A stretch of DNA of 64,000 bases from Amanita rubescens (taxonomy: Eukaryota; Basidiomycota; Agaricomycetes; Agaricales; Amanitaceae): NCBI GenBank assembly GCA_015039365.1, contig WION01000001.1, forward strand, positions 620,001-684,000. Reading direction: 5' to 3'. The position numbers and the translations under genes are program-made. This document shows, piece by piece, positions 22,885 through 34,093 of the stretch. A model generated the notes under the pieces. That model did no database searches, was not told the DNA's origin, and saw only the letters and a list, made by a program, of their open reading frames with translations. How positions within the stretch are numbered: the stretch's first letter is position 1; every line of letters starts with the position of its first letter.

Positions 22885-24360
22885 ATGCCGCTCCTTACCC
22901 ACTCCTCGCCTACCGCGTATCGTATCTACTTAACCCTCATTCACCGCTCCATCTTCACCTCTTCTCCCCCCTTCAAAGTCTCACCCATCCCAAACAATCC
23001 CCTCGGAAACGGTAACTACATCCGAAACGCGGCCGCTCTCATTATTGGGCACGTCGCATTTATATCCCTCCCACACGCCTCGTCCACTCCTGACATCAAT
23101 CATCATTCAGGGATGAAATCCTTAATGGCAAAACGTTGGATCGTAATTCAAACTTTTTCGCTCGTTACTGTTTCGAGAATGGAATAAAGCTGTACGTTCT
23201 TCCGTGCGCGCGCTCACATGATCTTCCGCCACCCCCCTTCCCTACTATTTTCTCTCGGTACAACAGACTTGTGACTCTCTTAGCTGTTTATCGACAGGAA
23301 GCGAATAGAAGTCATCCCCGATGATGAAAGCGAAATGTCAGCCCTCCCGTCAATTATGACCCATTGATTTGACAATTGATTTGTTATTCCCATCATTAGC
23401 ATAGAAGCCAGCCGCCGCATGGTCAAAAACTACGATTTTGTCATTACAAGCGGCGGGATTGGTCCTACGCATGACGGTCTGCATGCCTATCTCATTTCCC
23501 AGCCTATATCTGACAGGATTCTCACAGATATCACTTACGCTTCTCTGGCAAAATCATTTAATCAATCCCTCGTGCATCATCCGGAAACTTTGAGAAGACT
23601 CGAGGCAATGACGAGGCACAGGTCTTGGTCTTCGCAGCAGACTTCCCAACAATTAGAGGCTACAAGACGCATGGCCCTATTCCCAGATCAAGCCGAGGTC
23701 ATCTTTGTCGGCAGCGATCTTTGGGTGGTACGTTTTATTTTTATCTCTACAATTAGACGTAACCGCTCAAAGCACCCATCAATCAAGCCCGTAGTGCGGC
23801 TAGAAGGAAAGCTCTGCATCTTTCCGGGCATTCCTTCCCTATTCCAGAAGATGCTCACCGCACTAACACCTTTTCTCCCTCTCCCGCCTCCCCACGAACG
23901 GCCGATACGCATCCAGGTGTTCACAGAGTAAGCTCCACCTATCCTCACGCACCACACATTACACTTAAAAACACATGTCCACCTCTCTCACAGACGCCCC
24001 GAATCCATGATCGCACCCTACCTCACCTCGCTTCAATCTCGCCTAAAACCTCGCGGCGTACAAATCGGCTCTTACCCGCTTCTGGGCAAGGGCGTCTTTG
24101 TTAGTCTTATCGGCCGCGACCATCTTACGTCATCGCCGCAATTATCCTCTTCTTTATCCGTTTCAGCGGTTCCACCCTATTTTACATCCGCGCCTCCGTC
24201 GAGTCCATCCTCATCTCTACTCGACATTGCGCGCGAAGTCGAGACTGAGATTGGCGGGTGCATCGTTACGGAAGAAGATATTGTGAAATGCAAAGAGGGA
24301 GGACCCATTCCTTCCGTAAGAAATTCTAGACGGACACTCGAAAATAAAGCCAAGTGTTGA
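22885..24360 (+). CDS. MoCF/CinA-type (MoaB/Mog fold) domain protein, FAD-synthase N-terminal-like
   Basis: The start [20 protein letters not shown] resembles a mitochondrial leader. The nucleotide/pterin-binding fold follows: [12 protein letters not shown] joined by an intron to [19 protein letters not shown], then [12 protein letters not shown]. The signature is [19 protein letters not shown], followed by [12 protein letters not shown]. Later exons read [19 protein letters not shown] and [20 protein letters not shown]. This matches the MoCF_biosynth domain found alone in fungi and at the N-terminus of animal FLAD1, where the domain has FAD-hydrolysing activity. No PAPS-reductase-like half is present. 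About six introns occur. The first (23049-23110) appears to be of the GC-AG type: the donor reads gcacgt and the frame restores only with that cut. Confidence 0.82.
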
Positions 24361-24782
24361 TGTAATTGTATAATATAGATTTTGTTGGGGATTTTGTTCT
24401 TTTGTACTAGGTTTTTTCTTCTTTGTTGTATTTATAAACGTGGCTTTTCTTGGGTGACCGAAGCGACAGGTGTAAAATGGAACAAACTTGAGATTTTTTT
24501 AAACGGCTAGCACTGCCGGTTTTCAATCGCTGTATCATATATTTATAAATGTTTTTTGTTATGAACGACTCGAACCTTGTCAACAAAAATTTTCAACAGA
24601 AGCGGATCCTTCTTGCCTCCAATAGAGAAGGCGAGCTATGATCCGAACATGCCATCAATCGTAAAGGGTGAAGAAAAAAGGCCCTGTATGGTATAGCGTC
24701 GGCAGTAAATACTATATACCTACAACGGAACAATCAACTATCTGATCTCATCATCTCATTCAAAACACGGATACGTACGTAC
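24361..24782. other. Intergenic, no gene recognised
   Basis: 3' flank of the MoCF-domain gene and of the first broken KNH-like copy. AT-rich. The segment 24721-24785 resembles 25465-25520, showing that the two broken copies share flanking sequence. Confidence 0.5.
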
Positions 24783-25165
24783 TAGTAGTTGTTGTTCGAG
24801 TCTGGACCTCTGGCTAAGAATAAACAATACATTTATTTAGAACCAGTGCGATATATATATGTAGTAATTGCGGTGCTCACGAGGAAGGTTAAGGGATCGG
24901 TCACGGACACAGATTTGATCCATTGCTGCGGGACGTTTATGACCAACAGAAAGATACGAAATCGTCGACGTATAAATCGACATTCACTTGGCCAATGAAT
25001 GACAGATATGGAATCTGTCCACTATTGGGTTGCCCGCCGTAGCGGGTTCGGTGACCTACATCCGCGGTCAGGGATCTAATCATATTAAGATACTGATAGA
25101 CAGGCATACATTAATTCCGGCGCTGGCAAAGAGAGCAGCGGAGAGAGAGCGCGCATCACATAAAG
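24783..25165 (-). pseudogene. Kre9/KNH-like copy 2, broken
   Basis: Remnants follow the exon order of the intact genes. There is a first exon starting MRAL with an internal deletion, then VTEPATAGNPIVD, then WIKSVSVTDPLTFL, then GPDSN at the exon end. Frames do not join. The Ser/Thr-rich last exon and GPI signal are missing. Confidence 0.65.
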
Positions 25166-25514
25166 AACCCAAGAATACGACATGGAATGTTTTATAGCCG
25201 CGCGTCACGGTTACCGTCATTTCTCCTCGTATGGTTGATCCGTGGGCAGTCAGCACAACGCACTCACCCCTCTACTATCTGATTTACAACTAGTTGTTGT
25301 CAAAACGTCAAGTGTATGAACCATTCAACAGAAACGTTTCAGCCTTCTCGCGTTCCTAAGCCGCAATCGCATTTGAAAGTGTAATAATTCATCCCATCAT
25401 GTTCTTTAGCGTGAACAGGGTTGAATAGGAACTGTAAGTTATATTCTCAGAAATAAGCATGATATGGCTGCAAATGGACAATCAACCATCTTCTAATCTC
25501 ATTCAAAACACGGA
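25166..25514. other. Intergenic, no gene recognised
   Basis: Sequence between the two broken KNH-like copies, with no open frame of interest. Confidence 0.45.
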
Positions 25515-25941
25515 TATACGCACTAATCGCCCGAGTTTGGACCGACTTTTGGATTTGGCTGTGAATAATGGCAACTTTTATGTAACCCCCCAAACTAGAC
25601 GATAATTGGAATACTCACCGTGAAGATCAAAGAGTTGGTCGTGGACACATTAACAGGTGCGATCGACTGAACGAGCGTATAGGGGGAAGGTGACGTGTAC
25701 ACGTACATAAACGAAGAACGAAACGTACGAGATTCGAGCCTGTGTATAGTCCCACCTTCACTTCGCCTATGGACGACGGCCATCGTTGATCCACTCTACC
25801 GTGCACGGTTGCCCGCCATAACAGATCGTATTCTGGGAAGGCTCGGTAATCTACTTACGCAGTCAGGCAAAAAGGAAACGTCAAGATAGACACGCATACA
25901 AGAACTCCAGCGAGGCCAAGCGAGGCGCGAATGGCGTGCGT
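25515..25941 (-). pseudogene. Kre9/KNH-like copy 3, broken
   Basis: The start codon is changed from ATG to ACG at 25939-25941; the following codons still read HAIRA. The domain continues as ITEPSQNTICYGGQPCTVEW, then hits a frameshift and small deletion before IGEVKVGLYTGSNL. Later come SIAPVNVSTTNSLIFT and PNPKVGPNSGD, followed by a stop where intact copies have a splice donor. There is no Ser/Thr-rich exon or GPI signal. Confidence 0.75.
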
Positions 25942-26368
25942 TGTAGAAGATGAAAAGAAGAATGCAAACTAAGGAAGGAACACGTCATGGAGGGTTTAAG
26001 TATAGCAAACACTGACTAATCTGGGGAAGTTGAAGATCGTCATGCTCATCAATAGCGTTCCGTTCTAATTCCGTCAACACTCCCCAGCAGGTTATTTAAA
26101 TGTACTTAGACGGTCAACAGAATTTAAGTCTTTCTCATCCTATTTGCGGCCCAGACAGGTACAAACCATCCATATTTACTCAGTCGCGAGCCAAAATGCT
26201 TTATTGCCTGAGGACGATGAAGTTGGCGTCCGATGACAAGAATTAAGGTTGACGCCATCGCTATCACCTTTCTTGGAACATAGATGGAAGAACAAATCTA
26301 TTGGATGACAACCACGAAAAAGCACTGAATTATACAGGCCAAATAACCCATAATCAAACGGAAAATAA
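25942..26368. other. Intergenic, no gene recognised
   Basis: Upstream of broken copy 3 and 3' of KNH-like copy 4. No coding signal. Confidence 0.45.
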
Positions 26369-27210
26369 TTAGAATAGCGAAGCACCAACAACGGCACCAA
26401 GGAGGAGCAGATAGATTGAACCACTCTTCCGGCCATTGGCGCCACTGGAAGTCTTGGTGGTGGCGGTAGCGGCGGCACCGGTAGTCGTGGTGGCAGTTGG
26501 AGCCCCGGAGTTCGACGAAGGAGTACTGGTTGGGCCCTGAAGAGGGGCAGTAGATTGTCCATTGATCTCTGCTTGCTCAGCGGAGGTGAAGGATCCAGAC
26601 ATGCCCGTCAACCTGTTCTTTAGGGTTCAACAATGCAGCACACACTGATGATAGTTATGGACGCACGTGAACTTGGAAGAGAACGACAAAGCTGGATATT
26701 GAGGTTGCTGGGGGCTCATGAAGGACAGGGACTGAATGCGGATGAAACTAATGACGATCATATCAGTAAAACTTAAATATCCAAGAGCTAGAGTTACTGA
26801 CTACTCATTACTGTCGGGGCCAATCGAAGGGTTCGGGACGAACTGGATGGACGATGTATTCGCTACGTTAATGTTAGCATTAATGACCTGGAGTTGAGTC
26901 TTCAGGAAGAAAGAGATTGGGATTAGAGAATCTCCTAGATGAACTTCGCTTAAACTGACCTGCTGAATAGCATTTCCAACGTAAATGGCGATTGAGGCTG
27001 CTCCGAATTGAGCCAAGCTGGGCGAAGTGCCGTCGTCTTGCCACTTGACCAAAGCTTGTTGCCCGCCTGTAAAAACTGAAGAGCCGGTGGGAGAAGTGAT
27101 CTATGTGACCCACGGTTAGGGTACACACAAATCAGGAGGAAAGTACACACATAAACATCGCCCAACACAGAGGCAGCGAGGGAAATGATGAATACCGTGC
27201 TTACAAACAT
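26369..27210 (-). CDS. Kre9/KNH-like GPI-anchored cell-wall protein 4
   Basis: The signal peptide is MFVSTVFIISLAASVLGDVY. The Kre9/KNH-type domain reads ITSPTGSSVFTGGQQALVKW, AASIAIYVGNAIQQ, TQLQVINANINVANTSSIQF, then PNPSIGPDSNE and YFIRIQSLSF. The last exon starts LTGMSGSFTSAEQAEING, shares MSGSF with copy 1, is Thr/Ser-rich, and ends in a hydrophobic GPI signal (SIYLLLLGAVVGASLF). All exons join in frame with 50-70 bp introns. It is well diverged from copy 1, so the tandem family is old, and the two copies between them are the ones that decayed. Expected location is plasma membrane or wall. Confidence 0.82.
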
Positions 27211-28027
27211 GATAGAAAGGAGCGAGAGTTTTCAAGGGAGTGGATGGTTTAAATTGCTGAGGAGCGGCCGCACAGGACAGGAAGAAGAACAGAAATTGGG
27301 GATCCATGGGAATAGGCATATTAAATAGGTTCTGAAACCCGCGTGCCTGATCAACTCGATCAACCGTCAACATGTAGATCGACTATTCTGGGTGACGACA
27401 AAGTTTTCCCTTCCGAATAGGATTGTATGCGGAGTCATGTAATCGCTTGTGTTTGTGTAATCAAGTATCAAATCAGTCAGGGATGGGCGCTGACTGACTG
27501 TCGACTAGAGACTGTCTTTAGTGCTATGTCATATAGTTGTTCGCGCACTGAAGTCAAGAAACGGAGTGGCATAAACCATTCGGAAAAAACAAAGTGTGTC
27601 CATGAAGCTGAAGACAAAACCATGCTTGCCGGTTGCCAACGCACAACGTGGTGACAGGAGATAAGATTACTATATGACATAGCTTCGCACGCCTACAGCA
27701 TTTGCGGCGAAACATTGAACCTTCAATAGGAAATTACTTTGAAATTGTCAGCACGACAACCGAATACCAAATCTCTACTACGCTGGGGCTTATCGCGCTG
27801 CGCCGACTCCCCACTTCATCCAACCCAGTAGCGATTAATTCAAAAAGCACAAGTCATAACATTCGTAAACAATAGGCATGATAGCGGTCCTTCCCTCGGT
27901 CCGGACCAGCTCTATAGCTAGTAAGGTTCAAGTCCAATCATCAACTTCTACTCTAATCACTGCTCGAACAAGAACGCTTCGCGTTCACCGAATTAAGATA
28001 TGATGCATGACGATGACGCCACACTCA
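27211..28027. other. Intergenic, no gene recognised
   Basis: Only short frames without motifs. The first 200 bp are probably the upstream region of KNH-like copy 4. Confidence 0.45.
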
Positions 28028-29611
28028 TCATTTTTGACTTAATTGGGTAAACCATGACGGGTCGAGCCCAGATACGAACACATCCAACGCGTTTGCAATT
28101 CCAGGATATAGAACCTTCCCTTGTTCTGCGTAAACTGATACGCACGGAGGGATTGCACCCTAAATGAGTCATAAGTCCGGATAGATTGATAACACTGTCA
28201 ATCTGAAACATACGTTTTCCCCCGATCCCTTGAGCCAGTACAGCATCTCTGTGCAATCGCACTGCAATCTGGACCAAATGGCGAGAAAAAGGCTAATAAC
28301 AGACTCTGCCGTCAACAATACTTCAGGAACGAGCAATGCCAGATGCGTCTGGACGTTCGTCGCTTGTGAATCGGACCTTGCCGGGCCTGTCTGGAGAGTG
28401 TACTGGACGTGTGCAACTTCGTTATGCGTTTCTAAGACAACGTCATTTACCTACTGTCCATCTGCTAGCGCGAAACACGTACGATCAAGCTGTTCATATA
28501 GGCTCCCGATCGTCAAGACTTCCCGTCGGAGCGACTAATGATCAATCATTAATTAATTATCTTGCTTGGCTATGCAAGGTAAGTAGATGCTTACCACTTT
28601 CTTGTGGCACACTTTTGACCTACCGGGTCTCCGAAGGCTCGTGACGATTATTCGGAACACAGAATAAACAAGATGTGCAATATCAGGCATCCCGAGGTTC
28701 ATATTCTTTCTCCGGATCAGGACCGAACACAACCCGAAAGAGAAGCTAACGACGTACTGCCGCGGATACTCTGAATAGACAAAGGATCAGCCGCCCGTCC
28801 ACGCGAGCAATGAGTTTGTACTACTCACTGTTGGACCGTCGAATCTAAATCTGACAACTTTCGGACAAGGAGGCCGAGTTCCTTTTGGCATTCTCCGGCC
28901 TTCTGCCCAGCAGACTTGGTTATCTCAGTATGAACCATATTAAGTGCCGAACAGAAATGCAACGTCTGACCCGCAAGGGATCGCGTCAGGTTTGCATTGT
29001 CAGCTGATATCTTAAGATAACGATGGGAGAAAGATTTGAGTATGACACTGAATGAATCAACGTGGAAGCTGAACTTACACTCATAAACGACGAAACGACT
29101 TGGAGTTTCTCATCGATTAGCCTCCGACTCGGAGAGCCACTCGCGTCCCGCGCCACTAATGGGAGGACAGAGGTGGAAAACACTGATAACGATTCAGCGA
29201 CTTTGCCACTGGTCCGAGGAATGACGAAACCTACATTTTAGTCTGCCGGATATGAAACTGGCATTTGTTCGCGTTTGCCACATGAGCTGCTGAAAGTCCT
29301 GCCGACGAATCGTAAGAATTACACCAGCCTCGTGCCAGGAGCGAGCGCGGGAGGCTCCGCCGTACCTTGTGCATGCTATTCCATCTCTGGCGCAAGCCTG
29401 AGGGATTGCTCTTATCTTGAGCATCAAGTTTGTGCAGTTGAGTTGCGATGGCGTCAAATTTGGATAGCAGTGAAGCGGTTGCTTTGGCGAGCTTTTCGCA
29501 TGCTTGGGCTAGATCTACTTGGACGTTTGGGTCGTTGAATGCATGAACGGCGTCGGGGTAGGTGAAGGACGTTTGCGCCTTCTTGCTGGAAGCTTGGTGA
29601 TGTTGAGCCAT
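28028..29611 (-). CDS. Hypothetical helical protein with a hydrophobic C-terminal part
   Basis: Exon 1 starts MAQHHQASSKKAQTSFTYPD and is helical (ACEKLAKATASLLSKFDAIA). A later exon reads ISADNANLTRSLAGQTLHF and GQKAGECQKELGLLVRK. Further exons give NMNLGMPDIAHLVYSVFRII, then VNDVVLETHNEVAHVQY, LALLVPEVLLTAESVISLFL, LQCDCTEMLYWLKGSGEN and, across an intron, GAIPPCVSVYAEQGKVLYPG, ending WFTQLSQK. The amphipathic pattern and conserved-looking C-terminus indicate a real multi-exon gene of a basidiomycete-specific type. I could not join every exon in phase: the junctions near 28760 and 29215 stay ambiguous. The exact model is therefore uncertain and a lesion is possible. No function is proposed. 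Confidence 0.5.
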
Positions 29612-31387
29612 GTTATTAGCTGAGGGAAGAGGTGGCAGGAATTTCTGGAATCGGTTGCGCTTCCTTGGGTGGAAAATACACGGTAATGAAGGGTATTGCA
29701 GCCGAAAACGATGGTCCTGCGCCTGGGATGTATGATGCAAGGATTCGTGCCTAGTGTTAAGGATCAAAACGAGGCTTCTTTATACATGGCCGTATTTCCC
29801 GATGGTGTAGGCAAATGCCTAAATTTGAAAATTTGACAAGATACTCGTTCGCTAGGCAAAAGAACTCGGAGTTGACGAACTTCCTAAAAGTACAAGGGAT
29901 TTGATGACTTGCCAAGGTTGCGTTAATGGACGCGTCTATACTTGTTGAAGCATATGGCCGCCGTACGCGCGTTGGAATGGAAAAAAGTGATAGGGTCAAG
30001 GCTGTGCCTAACGCCATTTCGTCCCTAAGATGATGGATGATGAAGACCGGCGACCGGGGTGTGTGAAACTAAATTTGAGAGATTCATAAGATGGCCAAGT
30101 TGCTCCAAATGCGGACCCACCAACGTTTTTCGTCAGTGAAACGACCCAAAATGCACTACCTAACATGCGCGAAATCCACCCATGTTGGTTTACCCTGTCT
30201 GTGAGGTCCTTTGCGGCGGAATGTGTCGAATCTAGTCGGGGATAATGTACGGTGTACCGACACCGATGTTAGCTTGATGTTGCGGAAGCGCACGTTCTCT
30301 TGTCTGCCTCCGCTACGAGTCCATCTGACAACGTCATTCATGCCGAGCAGGTCGGTGCAAGATGCGGATTAAACTTAACACGGATCACATACTTTATCAT
30401 GCGCCCACTGGGCTGCGGGCGTTGCTCTGAAGGCATCTTATGACAAAGAGCCGGGCATAGTGAGACTCCAGGTCTAGACGCCACAAATAAGCATTGTTCA
30501 AGTGGGCCTAGAATAATGTTCAATGCTGTTCAATCATGATGTAGATCGGTTGCGGATCTGTCTTCAAATTTTCTTTGGATGGAGTCATGGAGATATGATG
30601 CGAGCTCATAGACGCTAACATTCAGGCTGTTAGATCGGAGTCTCGGACACGGAACAGAGGCCCGGAACAGCTTAATGACGCTAGTGCGCCTCCGGTTATG
30701 ATAGGCTGCACTGGCATAGACCATCATTCAGGCTATTCGCGCGCCAAAAAGGTCATTGCCTTCTCATCTAACCCAGGTGAGAAAGGTGTGCTATTGTACT
30801 CTCATGTTATCATATTGTATCAATGCGCTTGATTGCGCAGTTGACTGAATGAATGAAAATTTTCGGGAGCGCGCGACGATTTTCCGGCACTCGGTTTCCT
30901 TGAGCCGGCAGCCCTTGCCATCTGGTCTCCTTTTGATTGGCGCCCATCAATATCGTCACTTGCATGTATCTGGAATCCAGATATGGTTTCGATCGCCAAC
31001 TCAACATTATTGAAGGATCTATCCATCGCGCGCGCCACGCGAAGTTCGCGGAACATCCCGAATAGTAGCCCAAGTTAGGTGCTTGGGGCGAATGAGAGGC
31101 CTTACATATATAAGGAACTGCTATACCAACTCAAGTTGCTGATGTATTCGGGTTTGATACGAGCATCTCGGAAATGTGATCTTGGAAGTCCAAGTGCCGC
31201 TTTTAGCCTCTAGTACTCCTTCCGGGCGTCATACTATTATATTATACTCGTGTTCAGGCAAATGTTGCCACTCCAATTCAAGTCCCTTCCGATGATGCCA
31301 AATGGAGATACCCCGTTTGGCAAGTCTTTCTCTGCGTGTAGCTCTCCCACACCATTCTAGCACGTTTCGCCAGGTTTCGCCCACTGC
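29612..31387. other. Long stretch without a recognised gene
   Basis: 1.8 kb of unique-looking sequence with only short frames on both strands. No transposon ends, tRNA or conserved exon seen. It borders the mosaic region that starts at 31.39 kb. Confidence 0.45.
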
Positions 31388-31516
31388 CTATTTGAAACCT
31401 ACCTAGGATACATCGCCATCGATCTCGAAGTCGAGTCATGTCCGAAAATGCGCGAGAACCTTCTCAAGCTGTGTAAAGAATACAATTACAACTTGAAATT
31501 TGCGTTTTTCGATGGT
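31388..31516 (+). pseudogene. Orphan first exon of a PPIL4-type cyclophilin
   Basis: The forward strand reads LFETYLGYIAIDLEVESCPK and NLLKLCKEYNYNLKFAFF, then a splice-donor-like gtgtgc. The intact PPIL4-type gene at 40380-41758 (first exon on the reverse strand) reads [20 protein letters not shown] and [17 protein letters not shown], then a donor. The fragment lost the ATG, and no second exon is found downstream. Many differences are synonymous, so the copy was probably under selection before it became a fragment. Confidence 0.75.
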
Positions 31517-32391
31517 GTGCCCGCCTGTTTCCGTGTGCTTTGACTTTCTAATCAACGATGAATGGAGTTTGCGCCTTTTGTCATCAAGTTCTGAGCAAAT
31601 AGTCCCTCCTCAGTCCATAAATGTCACCCCTCGATGTATGCTGTCAAGTCCCTTCTCGGACGACGAAGCAGAATCCAGAACAGTCAAACTTGGCTACACC
31701 TCTTATACTTGCACTCCATCCACCACACGCAACCCCCCGAGCAATGAAACCACTTTCATGTTCTCCCTCCAAACTTTGGGAATCGGTACCCAATATGCCG
31801 ACAATTGGCGCGCGGCGTAGAACTATGATCGACACCTAGAACCCGGGACACCCATCCCTTGCTGCGACGCTACTGGAAACCCCCTCCCTAGCCCATCATC
31901 TTGAAGGCATATACACATCGCGTTTGCTTACGCGCGCGCACCACAACAGATTTGGTAAGGTTTTGGTTTTAGGTTGTCAGTCTGATGATTGACAGTGCTA
32001 AAAAACGCCATGATAGGCTTATTTTTCTTTACTCTGGCTTTATTCGGGTTTTCTTACCTTTTGAGCTCGGCCTGTTTGCTAATGAGTGCTAACGAATCTG
32101 AATCTTTGATAGGGCGAAAGGTTGCTATTCGTTGTTTGTAGAGTGCGTTCATGTCTTCTTGTTTCCCCCACGAACCAACTTATTTCACACCCACCGTCTT
32201 AGGTCCTCTTCGACATACTGCCGTTGTGACTCGTTTGGTGGAATTGAATACGGCCTTGTCGGACCCGTGCCCACGGTTGCCGGGTCCTGGAAGTTCATGT
32301 TAACACTTGTGCTGTTCAACATCACGAGGTGGTTGTTGTTTTATGGCTGTTGATTGCGTTTTCGGAGAGTCTGAGCGTTGCAAGTTTAATC
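31517..32391. other. No gene recognised between the cyclophilin fragment and the CpG desert
   Basis: A 106-residue open frame (31500-31820) has no motif. A frame at 32132-32353 has a hydrophobic end but no recognisable family. Normal CpG content. Confidence 0.4.
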
Positions 32392-34078
32392 GGAACTTAT
32401 ATTATGCTTTTACAAGTGAATTGACTGGGATTCTTCACAAGGTGGGAAGGTGGGCCTGGCCATTATTTGTTATGGTGGATGTTTTTAGAGTCAGCATGGC
32501 ATCATCAGGTGAGGGATGATACAACAGTAGTAGTGATGGTGGCCCATCAACTCTTCCTCATCTCCATCAGAGGTTGGGTGGGCAAAGTATTTGGAAACTT
32601 CATCACAAAGTGACACTTGGGTACTGAAACAACTTCAAACAGATGTGTTCCAATGCTTGTGATGCAAACAAGTTGGTGTTTTTGTCATGGTCTTCCAGGC
32701 ACTCATTGTTTATCCCTCCTAGAGAAAATGCCAATGTAGACAAGTGCAGACTTGAATTAGGAGAGAGAAAATATCTTTGATGCTATAGCCTACTAGACAG
32801 GAAAATGTCAAGCAAGCTTGCTGCTAACAACAGGCAGCACTTCTGAGTACTACTAGTATTCTACCTCCTTTGCATAACTCTTGCAATTATGTCAAAATAT
32901 TCAGTGATGGCACCTGACATATGGGCCACCTTAGCACATGCTGCATGGATGGCAATATAGTGTGGATCTGGTGCTGGTAAATAACTTTCTGAGTGGAACA
33001 TAATGGATGGAAGGGCTTGTACTGTATAAGCTGGATGAATGGCTTGCACCTTGTATGTGTTAAGGTGATTCATGTCCTATTTTCTTACTTGCATTAGCCT
33101 AGACTCCACTGCTCTAAATAAACACACCATTTCTAACCATATCTTGAGCCTGTGAAAGAGAACTTCTTTGTTTATATTCATGGTAATGGTGTTTTCCAAT
33201 CGGTGGATTTGATCACCACTCAGTTCATCATGGATGTTAACACCTCCAAAGCTCTCAAAGATACTCTGGACTAATTCCAAGTATTCAGGCTATGCAATGA
33301 CTCTGGTTAAGTACCACTGTCATAGAGTTGAAAGTGAGGCCTACTTCATGATTCTCATTTGTCAATGGTGGGATTATGTGCACTGCTGATGTGGGTGATA
33401 CTCCCAATGCAGTGATCTCCAAGTCATTCAGGCCAGTTATGGCACCAGTGCTGAAACTATAATCACTGATTAGTCCAGTGATAACACACTGGTGCCTGTC
33501 TCTTTCGAGAGCCTTAAGTTGTTGCAAGATTTCAGCTGTTGAATAGCCTTCAAATTCCTCTTCGAGTTGTTCCAACCAATCATGATATCCTGTGTCATTG
33601 GGGGGTTGACTTGATGCCTCATTGCCTGATGCATCATCTTCTACACCATTGGAGGATGGGGAGGCCTCAGAAGACCCATCACTTGATGCAGTAGTACTAG
33701 CATCATCATCCATGTAAGCCCGTCCAACTACTATTAATATGATGTTGCATCAATGTGACAGCTACTAGAACTAAAGCAGCAGTACTCACAATGACCTATG
33801 AAATGTATAACATAATGCTCAGCCAGCTGAAGTAACTCTGATTCATTGGTGCAGTCATTGATTTCATTTGCAGTATTAAGGCAACCATCCTGGGTTGGAG
33901 CATACAAAAGCATAAACCCTAGAAGCCTTGCACCTAGGAGCAGTGGAATCTTGTCTTCTTCAAGTTGAAGCTCAGTATCAGGGGCATGAACCATTTCCCA
34001 TGATAAACATTGAGCATAAGCATTGGACTCTGGGGAACAAGCAATAAAAGGGTTGGCAGGAAGGGGCTGAGATTTGAA
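32392..34078. other. CpG desert around the HNH-1 gene
   Basis: Counting by eye, these 1,687 bases contain only four CG dinucleotides (33201, 33506, 33563, 33721). Sequence just outside is CpG-rich, for example well over ten in 34081-34320. TG and CA are correspondingly frequent. Both edges are abrupt. The block covers the gene body and 3' flank of HNH-1 but not its start codon or promoter. Confidence 0.9.
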
Positions 34079-34093
34079 CGGTGGCTCTGACAT
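32861..34093 (-). CDS. HNH_2-type nuclease-like protein 1 (altered active site)
   Basis: Four exons. The start MSEPPFKSQPLPANPFIACS leads into a helical N-terminal region (LLQLAEHYVIHFIGH). A Ser/Asp-rich linker follows (MDDDASTTASSDGSSEASPS), then the HNH part: LERDRHQCVITGLISDYSF, SAVHIIPPLTNENHE, and, after an intron, FGGVNIHDELSGDQIHRLEN. The C-terminal region DPHYIAIHAACAKVAHMSGA is typical of the dispersed basidiomycete HNH_2 family. The first His (HIIP) and the Asn (LEN) are present. The final H-x-x-F-D is replaced by E-V-L-F-H, so metal-dependent cleavage may be lost or changed. All introns join in frame and there are no stops, despite the CpG-depleted base composition. Function in fungi is unknown; it may be a domesticated or selfish nuclease. 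Confidence 0.78.

Noticed and set aside
31500..31820. Continuation of the cyclophilin fragment into a 106-codon frame
   Set aside because: The translated sequence shows none of the second-exon motifs of the cyclophilin gene, and the frame differs from that of the fragment.
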